NCBI GenBank assembly: GCA_024234675.1 | Contig: JACKNU010000006.1 | Coordinates: 62,001-126,000, forward strand | Source of the DNA: Pseudomonadales bacterium | GTDB lineage: Bacteria; Pseudomonadota; Gammaproteobacteria; Pseudomonadales; Halieaceae | Length of the DNA: 64,000 bases | Direction: 5' to 3' | In this document: positions 1 to 7,874 of the stretch, in pieces | How the letters are laid out: every line of letters starts with the position of its first letter | How positions within the stretch are numbered: the first letter of the stretch is position 1 | Position numbers and translations under genes: made by a program | Notes under the pieces: generated by a model | What the model saw: only the letters and a program-made list of their open reading frames with translations | The model's database searches: none | Told to the model about the DNA's origin: nothing

Positions 1-1186
1 TCAGGGCCTTGAGGTAATTCACCATGCGCCCGCCGGCGCACATGCCGCTGGCGGCGATCACCACGCAGGGGTGGCCCCGGTTCTTGATGTAGTTCACCGC
101 GCTCTGGTGCTGGGCATGGCTGCCCACGGTATACAGCTGCTCGAAATTCAGCGGGTGGCGCCCGGCCCGCACCCGCCCCAGGGCCTCGGCGTCCCAGTGG
201 GGCCTGAGCTCGCGGTAGACTTTGGTGAAGCCGGCGGCTAGCGGCGAGTCGACGATGATCTCCAGGTCTTTCCAGCGTCGCGCGCCGGCTTTGTCGTCGC
301 CGTAGCGGTGTATCAGCCCCTCTATCTCGTACAGGATCTCCTGGGTGCGGCCGATGCTGAAGGCCGGGATCAACACCGCGCCGTCATCGCGCAGCGCCCG
401 CTCCACCACCTTTTTCAGCTGCAGGCTGCGCTCGCGCCGCCCCTGGTGCAGGCGGTCGCCGTAGGTGCTCTCGATGACCAGGGTGTCGGCGCGGTAGGGC
501 GAGCGCGGTGCCGGCAGCAGGGGTGCATGGGGCGCGCCCAGGTCGCCGGAAAACACCACCCGGTGTTTCTCACCTGCGGACTTTACCTCGCACTCCACGT
601 AGGCCGAGCCCAGGATATGCCCCGCCGGCTGGAACTTGATGTCGATGCTGCTTCCAGCACCAGCACCAGCACCAGCGCCAGCACCAGCACCAGCACCAGC
701 ACCAGCACCAGCACCAGCACCAGCATCCACCCCTGACTGTCCCGGCGCGGCAACGTCCGAGACCACCCGGTGCCACTGACGGTATGGCACCGCCACGATA
801 CGCCCGGCGATCAGCTTGACGAAGCGTTCCACCTGGCGTTTGTCCCGGGTGATGCCCATCTTGATGGCATCTTCCAGCACCAGCGGCAGCAACCTGGCGG
901 AGGGCTCGGTGCACACTATCGGCCCCCGGAACCCCGCGGCCAGCAAATAGGGGATGCGCCCCACGTGGTCGATGTGCACGTGGCTCACCACCAGCGCCTG
1001 GATATGCTCGATGGGGAAGTCGATTTTGAGTTGATTCGCACCCGCCCCGGTACCGGAGGTCTCCGCGCCCTGGAACAGCCCGCAGTCCACCAGCACGCCC
1101 GGCCCGTCCGCCAGGCGCAGCTCGTGGCAGGAGCCGGTCACTCCGTTGACGGCGCCGTGGTGTCGAATCTCGAGGAAAGAGGTCAT
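1..1186 (-). CDS. MBL-fold/beta-CASP RNA exonuclease, 5' part (runs off left edge)
   Basis: The first 395 codons of a metallo-beta-lactamase/beta-CASP protein lie here; the gene continues beyond base 1. It starts at ATG 1186 and opens MTSFLEIRHHGAVNGVTGSC, typical of the bacterial RNA-processing exonuclease family. The zinc motif HxHxDH is present as HVHIDHVG (about residues 69-76), followed by GHILGSAY, FSGDLG and IESTYGD. Near the left edge VIAASGMCAGGRMVNY matches a late beta-CASP motif. Residues 155-178 are twelve Ala-Gly units encoded by a hexanucleotide repeat (653-724), placed between the zinc motif and GHILGSAY; this is not a normal family feature. The rest of the frame is intact. Probable role: RNA or nucleic-acid hydrolysis in the cytoplasm. 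Confidence 0.88.
   Translation of the reverse strand, partial: MTSFLEIRHHGAVNGVTGSCHELRLADGPGVLVDCGLFQGAETSGTGAGANQLKIDFPIEHIQALVVSHVHIDHVGRIPYLLAAGFRGPIVCTEPSARLLPLVLEDAIKMGITRDKRQVERFVKLIAGRIVAVPYRQWHRVVSDVAAPGQSGVDAGAGAGAGAGAGAGAGAGAGAGAGSSIDIKFQPAGHILGSAYVECEVKSAGEKHRVVFSGDLGAPHAPLLPAPRSPYRADTLVIESTYGDRLHQGRRERSLQLKKVVERALRDDGAVLIPAFSIGRTQEILYEIEGLIHRYGDDKAGARRWKDLEIIVDSPLAAGFTKVYRELRPHWDAEALGRVRAGRHPLNFEQLYTVGSHAQHQSAVNYIKNRGHPCVVIAASGMCAGGRMVNYLKAL
653..724 (-). repeat. Hexanucleotide tandem repeat, (GCTGGT)n, 12 units
   Basis: About twelve six-base units read GCT GGT on the minus strand with a few third-base changes (one GGC, one terminal GGA). They lie inside the MBL exonuclease gene in the Ala-Gly frame. 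The unit length is a multiple of three, so copy-number change alters a linker length without shifting the frame. Confidence 0.9.
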
Positions 1187-1336
1187 AAGACGTGAAATTA
1201 CCTCGTGTTGCTGGATTGGGCCGTGCCCTTGCGGGCGGACTTAACCCCGCAATGCTCGAGGCCATCTCATGCATATTCTGGCAGGCCCCCTTCAATATTC
1301 CTATTCTTAAAAAATGTTGCTCATATCAGTCATAAA

Positions 1337-1358
1337 GCGTATTTTGTCTTGTATACGC
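1337..1358. promoter_or_regulatory. Inverted repeat upstream of XRE gene (possible operator)
   Basis: GCGTAT (1337-1342) and ATACGC (1353-1358) form a perfect inverted repeat with a 10-base spacer, 20 bases before the start of the XRE-family gene. Antitoxins with such a domain often bind palindromes over their own promoter, so this is a candidate autoregulatory operator. This is inferred from symmetry and position only. Confidence 0.4.
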
Positions 1359-1378
1359 AACATTTATGAGGCCGATTG

Positions 1379-1858
1379 ATGCCAGCAACGATCGAAAAGC
1401 TTACCAGCGAGCAACTCGAGGCCCGAGTGAAAGCGCTTGGTGCACAAGTTCGCCAGCGCCGAAAAGCCCTGGGGATCAGTGTGATTACCGCGGCGGAAGC
1501 AGCAGGCATGTCCAGGGATACCTGGCACCGAATGGAAAAAGGTGAGGTCACCGTGACAATCGCAGCCTGGTTTAATGCCCTGGCGGTACTGGGGCTCGAG
1601 TTTGGGGTAGGCCTTACCGATTCAACAGTGACAAGGCTGCCAATAGATACCATTCCGGTGACCGTCGCGCTGGCAGACTTCCCGCAGTTGGCTGCGCTTG
1701 CCTGGCAGGTTCAGGGGGCCACTGAAGTGTCACCGCGGGAGGCGTTTGATATATATGAACGCAATAAGCGCCATCTCGATCGGACGAAGTTGACACCTGA
1801 GGAAAAAGCCCTGATCGCCAGCCTGAATAAGGTGTTTGGCGGCTCCGCCAATGTTTAG
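1379..1858 (+). CDS. XRE-family HTH regulator, probable antitoxin partner
   Basis: A 159-residue protein with a helix-turn-helix at about residues 20-60 (RQRRKALGISVITAAEAAGMS, then TWHRMEKGEVTVTI). The start is the ATG at 1379, nine bases after a GAGG ribosome site; a TTG lies just upstream at 1376. Its end overlaps the next gene by eight bases (ATGTTTAG), so the two are translationally coupled. The partner is an AbiEii-like nucleotidyltransferase. In classical AbiE systems the antitoxin is AbiEi, but XRE-type partners next to AbiEii-like proteins occur. The pair probably forms a toxin-antitoxin or abortive-infection module; this role is inferred from context. Confidence 0.75.
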   Translation: MPATIEKLTSEQLEARVKALGAQVRQRRKALGISVITAAEAAGMSRDTWHRMEKGEVTVTIAAWFNALAVLGLEFGVGLTDSTVTRLPIDTIPVTVALADFPQLAALAWQVQGATEVSPREAFDIYERNKRHLDRTKLTPEEKALIASLNKVFGGSANV

Positions 1859-2552
1859 GCGCCAGCACCATCAGCAGATAGCCCATGTGCTGCAAGCGCT
1901 GGACGCCTCTGTCCTGCGAGAGCACCACTGCTATTTTGGTGGCGGTACGGCCATTGTGCTGCTAAGTGGCGAATACCGGGAGTCGGCGGATATCGACTTC
2001 CTGGTATCCGATATCGATGCTTATCGGGCACTGCGCCGGCAGCTTCAGGAAAAGCAGGCGCTTGGGCACCTCTTCGGCATCGGTCGCGGGCCACTGCCTG
2101 ATGTGCCCGAGGTGCGAGCAGACCAGTACGGGATTCGCACCATGCTGCAAACGGCTGCAACCCGGATCAAATTCGAAATCGTGTTCGAGGCGCGTATTGC
2201 ATTTGATGAACCGGGACCGGGAGAGCAAATTGTTGGTGTCACCACCTTGACCGCGATCGACCTGGCTGCCAGCAAGTTGCTCGCGAATGTTGACCGCGGG
2301 GCCGATGCCGGTGTGTTCAGCCGTGACGTAATCGATCTGGCGATCTTGAAACTGTCGAAACGAGACTGGGGCAAGGCATTTGAAAAAGCCGCCTCGGCGT
2401 ATGGTGACGCGGTGAAGCGAGATATTCATAAGTCTGTTGAGAGATTGAGGCGGCATCCGGACCGCTTGGCCGTTTGTCTCGGCGCTCTCGCTGTGGACTT
2501 GCCCCAGGCAATGGTCCTCGATCGGCTGAAGCGCCTGGCATCGAGGTGCTGA
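1851..2552 (+). CDS. Nucleotidyltransferase, AbiEii/AbiGii toxin-like
   Basis: A 233-residue protein starting at ATG 1851, inside the stop region of the XRE gene (TTG 1836 is a less likely upstream start). It carries the nucleotidyltransferase signature FGGGTAIVLLSGEYRESADIDF (residues 33-54), where GGGTA and the DID pair are the expected nucleotide- and metal-binding residues. DLAASKLLANVDRGADAGVFSRDVIDLAILK further on is typical of AbiEii-like proteins, where a conserved K and D follow in a helical domain. AbiEii-type toxins transfer nucleotides to RNA acceptors, but which acceptor applies here cannot be told. The frame looks complete. Confidence 0.75.
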   Translation: MFRRQHHQQIAHVLQALDASVLREHHCYFGGGTAIVLLSGEYRESADIDFLVSDIDAYRALRRQLQEKQALGHLFGIGRGPLPDVPEVRADQYGIRTMLQTAATRIKFEIVFEARIAFDEPGPGEQIVGVTTLTAIDLAASKLLANVDRGADAGVFSRDVIDLAILKLSKRDWGKAFEKAASAYGDAVKRDIHKSVERLRRHPDRLAVCLGALAVDLPQAMVLDRLKRLASRC

Positions 2553-2598
2553 CGAGAAGTCCCTTGAAACCCGCCGCCGGCATGCCGGGTGAGTTGCA

Positions 2599-4053
2599 CT
2601 ATGTCTCGCTATTTTCGGTAAAGACCTCCCGCGGCTCACCGCCACACGTTTCCGCGGAAATGTTTTCCACCCGCATCTCAAAACACCCGCGATGCAGCTG
2701 CCGGTGGTGAAAGCGGCACAGCGTCACCAGGTTGTCCAGGCTGGTCTCGCCTCCGTCCGCCCAGTGCTGGATATGGTGGGCATCCACGTAGCGCGACTCG
2801 TGGCACCCCGGGTACTGGCATACCCCGTCGCGCTCCAGCAGGGCCCGGCGAATGTGCGCCGGCACGATGCGCGAGCGTCGCCCCACATTGAGTACCTGCC
2901 CGCCGCCGTCTTCCAGCACGGTCACCAGCGACGCGTCACAGGCCAGCCGCCGCGCCGTGCGCGGCGACAACCACGGTTTATCCTCAAAGTGGGCCTTGCC
3001 ATGGGCGCAACACACCCCCGATCGCTGCTCTCGCAGGGTATTGATGTCCACGTGCAGCACCACCTGGCAGCGCTCCGCCCCCGTCAGCCCCTGCAACTCG
3101 GCATAGTCCCCCGCCGTCGCCAGAAAATGCTCGGCCATGCCCGCAAAAGCGTCCGCCCGCACCTGGTTCATAAACTGCGAGAACGTTTCCGCGGAGATTT
3201 TTTCCTCGGCGCGCTCGACCTCCACGGCAAGTGGCACCGCCCCGTCAGTCGTCCCCGCATCGTCAGCAACCACATCACCAGCACTGTCGCCATCGCCAAC
3301 AACCTCAACCCCGGCCTCCCGGTGTCGCCGGGCGATCTCCCGGGCCGCCGCCCGCAGTCGCGCTTTCTGCTTTTCCTTCCACTCATCCTGCCGCTCCTCC
3401 TGGATGGGGCGCGCCACCGCCTCCAGCGCTTTCACTACCAGTTGCCCCTGCTCCGGCGGCAGCCGCCCGTGAATGACCCACATGCCGTCCTCGTCCTGGA
3501 ACCAGTACAGCTCCCGGGCATGTTCGCGCCGCGCCTCCTCGTCCACGGCAGCAGACTCCTCTCCCGCTCCCTCCTCAGCTGAACACTCGTCGGCGGCACC
3601 CTCAGCACCCATCCCATCCAGCCCCAGCTCATCCACCGGCTGGTAGCGCGACACCAGCTGCTCAAGGTGGCTGGCGCTGGTGCGTTCCGCCATGGCCAGC
3701 AGCAGGCTCTCGTTCTCCGGCGTGGCCACCCGGGTAATCGCCCGCACCTTGGAAAAACTCAGCTCCCCCACCGAGAACGCCTGCTCCACCTCGGGCAGCC
3801 CGGCCAGCCGCCGCGCCACCCGCACCCGCTCGCGGGCCGCGCCGATGGTCATGCCGCAGTTGGCCGCCAGCCAGTGGGCGCAGGAACGCATCGCACCCCC
3901 GCAGCGCCAGCCACCCAGCACATCGAAATCGGCAATCAGTTTCAGCAGCCGATAATTGGCCACGTTGATCTGCGCGCTGAGCAGGGTGATCTCTCGCCCC
4001 AACCCCGCGGGGTCGCGGCCAGACGCGCTGGAAACCGGAACAGGCAGGCCCAT
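2599..4053 (-). CDS. DUF222/HNH endonuclease (13E12 repeat family)
   Basis: A 484-residue protein with an N-terminal DUF222 region and a C-terminal HNH nuclease domain. The HNH core reads RDGVCQYPGCHESRYVDAHHIQHW and then LCRFHHRQLH, giving the Cys pair, the HH and the final histidines. The start is placed at ATG 4053 (GLPVPVSSASGRDPAG...), because a LexA-type box lies just upstream at 4069-4084 and would otherwise be inside the gene. The middle (about residues 170-300) is acidic and low in complexity and probably a linker. Two in-frame copies of a motif resembling the palindrome that fills the right of this window are in the gene (2649-2660, 3186-3197), read as NISAET and KISAET. Members are widespread and poorly characterised; DNA cleavage is expected, but no substrate is known. 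Confidence 0.85.
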   Translation of the reverse strand: MGLPVPVSSASGRDPAGLGREITLLSAQINVANYRLLKLIADFDVLGGWRCGGAMRSCAHWLAANCGMTIGAARERVRVARRLAGLPEVEQAFSVGELSFSKVRAITRVATPENESLLLAMAERTSASHLEQLVSRYQPVDELGLDGMGAEGAADECSAEEGAGEESAAVDEEARREHARELYWFQDEDGMWVIHGRLPPEQGQLVVKALEAVARPIQEERQDEWKEKQKARLRAAAREIARRHREAGVEVVGDGDSAGDVVADDAGTTDGAVPLAVEVERAEEKISAETFSQFMNQVRADAFAGMAEHFLATAGDYAELQGLTGAERCQVVLHVDINTLREQRSGVCCAHGKAHFEDKPWLSPRTARRLACDASLVTVLEDGGGQVLNVGRRSRIVPAHIRRALLERDGVCQYPGCHESRYVDAHHIQHWADGGETSLDNLVTLCRFHHRQLHRGCFEMRVENISAETCGGEPREVFTENSET

Positions 4054-4068
4054 GGCAAGCACCTCTGT

Positions 4069-4084
4069 CTGTATATCTATACAG
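4069..4084 (-). promoter_or_regulatory. LexA (SOS) box
   Basis: CTGTATATCTATACAG matches the gammaproteobacterial SOS consensus CTG-N10-CAG with a near-perfect alternating AT core; the outer bases CTGTATA and TATACAG are fully symmetric. It lies 16 bases upstream of the DUF222-HNH start codon, where LexA would block transcription initiation or elongation. SOS control of this nuclease is inferred. Confidence 0.75.
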
Positions 4085-4201
4085 TATTCTAGCCATCCAC
4101 CAAAAACACACCAAACCCCGCGACACATCAAATGCGGTCACCCCCGCCCGGCGCGACAACAGCAGTAGACCCGCCCCCCCAAAACTCCCTATTATCCGCG
4201 C

Positions 4202-5344
4202 ATGACCTATTCCACCATTTCCGATCACCACGCCATGGTCCACGACGGCCTGCGCAACGCCGCCTATACCCGCGCCATGCAACAAGTCATCGGGCCGGAC
4301 ACCACGGTGATGGACCTGGGCGCCGGCCTCGGCGTGCACGGCCTCACCGCCGCCAAACTGGGCGCTGCGCAGGTGCACCTGGTGGAGCCCTCCCCGGTGC
4401 TGGACGTGGCCCGCCAGGTAGCCCAACACAACGGCCTGGGCAACGTGGTCTGTCACAACTGCCGCGCCGAAGAGCTGCAACTGGACACCCCGGTGGACCT
4501 GATCGTCTCGGTCTTTACCGGCAATTTCCTGCTCACCGAAGACCTGCTGCCCTCGCTGTTCCACGCCCGCGACCAGTTCCTGGCCCCCGGCGGGCAGATG
4601 ATCCCCGACCGCGGCCGCATGGAGGTGGCGCCGGTCTGCGCCGAGGCCTACTACCGCAAGCACATCGACGCCTGGAGCGATTACCCCGCCCACGCCGCCT
4701 CCCACGGCCAGCCGGAGCTGGACTACAGCCCGGTGCGCCCCTTCGCCGCCAATACGCTGTACTACGAGCGCCGCAAGCGCCTCGAACCCACCCTCCTGGC
4801 CGCCCCCGCCGCCCTGCTGGAGCTGGATTTCACTACCGCCACCTCCGCCGCCTGCGACTGCGAAGTGCAGGTGACCATCGAGCGCGACGGCACCTGCCAC
4901 GGCTGGCTGGGCTGGTTCCAGATGCGTTTGGGAAGTGAGTGGCTGTCCACCTCCGGCGACCCCGAGGCCACCCACTGGAGCCCGGTATTCATGCCCCTGG
5001 AGCGGCCGCTGCAGGTCAGCGCCGGGGAGCAACTCGGCTTCGCCCTCAAGCGCCCGGAGTTCGGCGAGTGGACCTGGACCACCCGCCAGGGCGACAACCA
5101 GCAGCGCCAGAGCACCTTCCTGTCCCAGCCGCTGTCGCCCGAGCGGATACGCAAGGCATCGGAAAACTACACCCCCGGCCTCAACCCGCGGGGCCAGGCG
5201 GCGAAATGGCTGCTGGGGCAGATGGCCGGCAACGTGAGCGTGAGCAAACTCGCCGCCCAGGCGCAGGCCCGCTTCCCCGAGGTATTCGACAGCCCGGCCA
5301 GCGCCCGGGAGTTGGTCAGGAGCCTGGCCGAACGCTACACCTGA
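4202..5344 (+). CDS. SAM-dependent methyltransferase, PRMT-like
   Basis: A 380-residue class I methyltransferase. Motif I is VMDLGAGLGVHGLTAAKLGA (about residues 36-55), followed by the acidic post-I residue in VHLVEPSPVL. The fold order and the later all-beta part (residues 180-320) resemble protein arginine methyltransferases. The last 50 residues form an extra helical segment (KLAAQAQARFPEVF...LVRSLAERYT). Its stop was once followed directly by the start of the first cyclase: the junction TGA-ATGAGC survives at both 5342 and 5950. It therefore belonged to the same operon as the lasso cyclase at 5953 and could modify that peptide, but this is inference; the substrate may equally be another protein. 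Confidence 0.7.
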   Translation: MTYSTISDHHAMVHDGLRNAAYTRAMQQVIGPDTTVMDLGAGLGVHGLTAAKLGAAQVHLVEPSPVLDVARQVAQHNGLGNVVCHNCRAEELQLDTPVDLIVSVFTGNFLLTEDLLPSLFHARDQFLAPGGQMIPDRGRMEVAPVCAEAYYRKHIDAWSDYPAHAASHGQPELDYSPVRPFAANTLYYERRKRLEPTLLAAPAALLELDFTTATSAACDCEVQVTIERDGTCHGWLGWFQMRLGSEWLSTSGDPEATHWSPVFMPLERPLQVSAGEQLGFALKRPEFGEWTWTTRQGDNQQRQSTFLSQPLSPERIRKASENYTPGLNPRGQAAKWLLGQMAGNVSVSKLAAQAQARFPEVFDSPASARELVRSLAERYT

Positions 5345-5365
5345 ATGAGCGCCATCGCAGTCGCG

Positions 5366-5845
5366 TCAGCCCGTCAGCAGGGCAAACAGCTTTTGTAGCG
5401 CGGGGATCACGGTGCTGGCGGCAATAATCGCCAGCATCCAGCGGTGCAGTTTCAGCTCGCCACGGATTTCGGCGAATTGCAGGTCGTGGTTTGCCAGGCG
5501 CGCGTCCTGCTTGTCGAAGCGCGCATCCTGCTTATCGAAGTGGGCATCCTGCTTATCGAAACGAGCGTCCTGTTTATCGAAACGTGCGTTGATCTGCTTC
5601 TCCCATCGGGCAAAGCGTTCGTCCAGCCGCTTCTCTTGCGCCGCAAAGCGAGCATCCAGGCACTGGTCCAGGTAGTCCCGGGTGACCAGGGCATCCATAT
5701 TGAAAACAAATGCTTCCGCCATCAGTTCAGCCTGCGCCTCCGCCTGGGCCTCGGGTACGCCCACCTCTTTTAATCGGCGAGCAGCCCTGAGTGTATCAAA
5801 TGCGACCAGCCATCCGCCTCGCGCCAACCATAGACCCGCCCACAA
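5366..5845 (-). CDS. DUF1640-like coiled-coil protein with C-terminal membrane segment
   Basis: Up to 159 residues; the start is uncertain because the family N-terminus (AFDTLRAARRLKEVGVPEAQAEAQAELMAEA) begins at about residue 15 with no good start codon, so ATG 5845 or the TTG at 5827 must serve. The middle carries the seven-residue unit ARFDKQD about five times (21-bp DNA repeats near 5500-5590), a classic heptad coiled coil. The end, LHRWMLAIIAASTVIPALQKLFALL, is a single hydrophobic anchor. It belongs to the same family as the copies at 47.6-50.4 and 58.0-59.1 kb (compare NMDALVTRDYLD). It lies against the operon strand between two genes that were once adjacent, so it is an insertion. Function unknown. 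Confidence 0.7.
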   Translation of the reverse strand: MWAGLWLARGGWLVAFDTLRAARRLKEVGVPEAQAEAQAELMAEAFVFNMDALVTRDYLDQCLDARFAAQEKRLDERFARWEKQINARFDKQDARFDKQDAHFDKQDARFDKQDARLANHDLQFAEIRGELKLHRWMLAIIAASTVIPALQKLFALLTG

Positions 5846-5865
5846 CCAGTCACTATCATCCGTTC

Positions 5866-5952
5866 ATGAGCTATTGCGACATTACCCGGCCTTACTTCAT
5901 GGTCTTCGATGCCCGCGCCTTGGTAATAGGCCTGGCCGAACGCTACACCTGA
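5866..5952 (+). pseudogene. Relic of a second PRMT-like methyltransferase copy
   Basis: A 28-codon frame (MSYCDITRPYFMVFDAR...LAERYT) whose upstream 40 bases resemble those before the 4202 methyltransferase and whose last codons and stop are identical to its end. Start and end are present but the roughly 350 codons between are gone. It is the internally deleted remainder of a duplicated methyltransferase and now serves as a short leader before the cyclase ATG at 5953. Confidence 0.65.
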
Positions 5953-7749
5953 ATGAGCGCCATCGCCGGCATCATCCGTTTCGATGGCGCGCCAATCGCA
6001 CCCGGCCAGATCGAGGCCATGACCACCGCCATGGCTTGCCGCGGCCCCCAGGGCATGAGCCACTGGCAGGGGGAGGGCGCGGCCCTGGGCCACTGCCTGC
6101 TGCAGACCACCCCCGAGTCCCTGGAAGAGCGGCAACCGGTCACCAGCGAAGACGCCGCCCTGGTGCTGGTGATGGACGGCCGCATAGACAACCGCCGTGA
6201 AGTGCGCCAGGCCCTGCTGGCAGCCGGCGCCGTGCTGCGCAACCACTCCGACCCGGAACTGCTGTTGCGCGCCTACCAGCGCTGGGGTGAAAACTGCCTC
6301 ACCCGCATCGAGGGCGACTTCGCCTGCGCCATCTGGCACGTCCGCGAGCGCCGCCTGTTCTGCGCCCGCGACCCCCTGGGCAACCGGCCCTTCCACTATT
6401 ACTGGAGCGGCCGCAGCCTGGTGTTCGCCACCGACCTGCACGCCATCCTGGCGCTGCCCGAGGTGCCGCAGGTGCCCAACGAGGGGGTGCTGGCGGAGTA
6501 CCTGGCATCGCAGTGGTACTCGCGGGACGAAACCTTCTGGCGCGGGGTGCTGCGCCTGGTGGCCGCGCACCGCATGGTGGTGGACGCCGCGGGGCCCGAG
6601 ACCCGGCAGTACTGGTCGCCCGACCTTTTCGCCACCCTGGCCTACCCCCGCGACGAGGACTACATCGAACACTACCGCGAGCTGCTCACCACCACCGTGA
6701 AGCGCCTGTCTCGCTCGTTCCGGCCACTGGCTTGCGAGGTGAGCGGTGGCCTGGATTCCTCGGCCATCTTCGCCGTGGCGGAGCAGCTGCGCCAGCGCGG
6801 CGAGCTGCTGGCCCCCGACCTGGCCGGCTTCACCATGAACTTCGAGGGTGACCCCGCTGCCGACGAGATCTCCTACTGCCGCGCGGTCGGCAAGCACCTC
6901 GATAAGCCCGTAACCGAGGTGTCCCCCTGGCTCCCCCCGCTGGACTGGTATCGCGAAAGAGCCAGGCAGTATAAGCACTTCCCCGGCATGCCCAACGGCG
7001 TGATGGCCGGCAACCTGATGCAGCAGGCCAGCGCCCAGGGCAGCCGGGTGCTGCTCAACGGCGTGGGCGGCGACGAGTGGCTGGGGGCGGGCTACGACTG
7101 TTACCTGGAGGAACTCGCCGCCGGCAACTGGCGCCAGTTCGCCCGCCTGCTGCGGCAGGAAGCAGCGAGTGAAGGGCTTGCGCAAAGCCTGTGGTGGGCA
7201 GCGCGCCACGGCCTCGCCCCGGCCCTGCCCGAGGCCACCAAGGCGGCGCTGCGCCGCATCAGTAACTGGCGAACCAACGACCCCGATGAGCGCAACTGGC
7301 TCACCCCCGCCCTGCGCGAGGCCCTGGCGCAACAGCAAACAGCGCGCCGCCCCCCAGTGCCACCGCGCCTGCGCTGGCCCGGTCAGCGCAACGAACTGGC
7401 CATGCTGCGCAATCCCTACAACATGCTGGCCCATGAAAACCACGAGCTGTTCACCGCCAGCCACGGCCTGGAATTGCGGCGCCCCCTCTATACCCCCGCC
7501 ATGGTCCAGTTCTCTTTCGCGGTGCCCAAGCGGCTTCTGTTCGCCGGCGGAGTAAACCGCCACTGCCACCGCCAGGCCTTGGCGGGCCTGCTCCCAGAAA
7601 CGGTATTGCAGCGCGAGAGCAAAGCCGAGTTTTCCGTTACCTACCACCACTACCTGCCCGCCATGCAGGACCTCCTGAGCAGGGAAATACCCGCCCGCCG
7701 CCCCGCCTGGCTCGATCAGCAGGCCATTAGCACCGCTTTTGCGCATTGA
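5953..7749 (+). CDS. Asparagine-synthetase-like lasso peptide cyclase (first copy)
   Basis: A 598-residue protein with an N-terminal Ntn-hydrolase-like glutaminase domain (1-200) and an ATP-pyrophosphatase domain. The start reads MSAIAGIIRF instead of MCGIAG, so the Cys2 nucleophile for glutamine hydrolysis is missing; this is the hallmark of lasso macrolactam synthetases (McjC type), which adenylate an Asp/Glu side chain for attack by the core N-terminus. The PP-loop is SGGLDSS (about 264-270) and NGVGGDEWLGAGYD (about 361) supplies a second ATP-site acidic patch. It sits directly after the methyltransferase relic and 125 bases before the first precursor gene. An alternative is an amidotransferase for a small molecule; the neighbouring precursor makes the lasso role more likely. 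Confidence 0.75.
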   Translation: MSAIAGIIRFDGAPIAPGQIEAMTTAMACRGPQGMSHWQGEGAALGHCLLQTTPESLEERQPVTSEDAALVLVMDGRIDNRREVRQALLAAGAVLRNHSDPELLLRAYQRWGENCLTRIEGDFACAIWHVRERRLFCARDPLGNRPFHYYWSGRSLVFATDLHAILALPEVPQVPNEGVLAEYLASQWYSRDETFWRGVLRLVAAHRMVVDAAGPETRQYWSPDLFATLAYPRDEDYIEHYRELLTTTVKRLSRSFRPLACEVSGGLDSSAIFAVAEQLRQRGELLAPDLAGFTMNFEGDPAADEISYCRAVGKHLDKPVTEVSPWLPPLDWYRERARQYKHFPGMPNGVMAGNLMQQASAQGSRVLLNGVGGDEWLGAGYDCYLEELAAGNWRQFARLLRQEAASEGLAQSLWWAARHGLAPALPEATKAALRRISNWRTNDPDERNWLTPALREALAQQQTARRPPVPPRLRWPGQRNELAMLRNPYNMLAHENHELFTASHGLELRRPLYTPAMVQFSFAVPKRLLFAGGVNRHCHRQALAGLLPETVLQRESKAEFSVTYHHYLPAMQDLLSREIPARRPAWLDQQAISTAFAH

Positions 7750-7874
7750 TTTAACAGACAAAGACGGGACAATGGACGTCTCGACCCTCTGGATGCTGTT
7801 TGGTTGTGATACTATTTTCGCAGTCTAAACAGTAACTTAAGGAGCAATGCTCCGGGGCTATCCAGGTAAATGAC

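Larger units (their letters stand above)
5322..5967 (+). repeat. 38-bp direct repeat bracketing an inserted DUF1640 gene
   Basis: Bases 5322-5359 and 5930-5967 are the same 38-base sequence: the last codons of the methyltransferase, its stop and the first codons of the following cyclase. The 570 bases between them hold a reverse-strand coiled-coil gene and a relic of a second methyltransferase copy. The arrangement points to a tandem duplication or a homologous insertion event within the operon. Confidence 0.8.

Noticed and set aside
308..1195. Two plus-strand frames, one with a long Ser-Thr repeat, across the left end
   Set aside because: They are antisense to the MBL exonuclease, whose motifs are all in the minus frame; the Ser-Thr repeat is the reverse reading of the Ala-Gly hexamers.
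2692..3582. Long plus-strand frame of 296 codons
   Set aside because: Antisense shadow of the GC-rich DUF222-HNH gene; composition is Arg/Pro/His-rich and no domain is visible.
5770..7761. 663-codon minus-strand frame opposite the first cyclase
   Set aside because: It results from high GC at third positions; the plus strand has the complete asparagine-synthetase fold.
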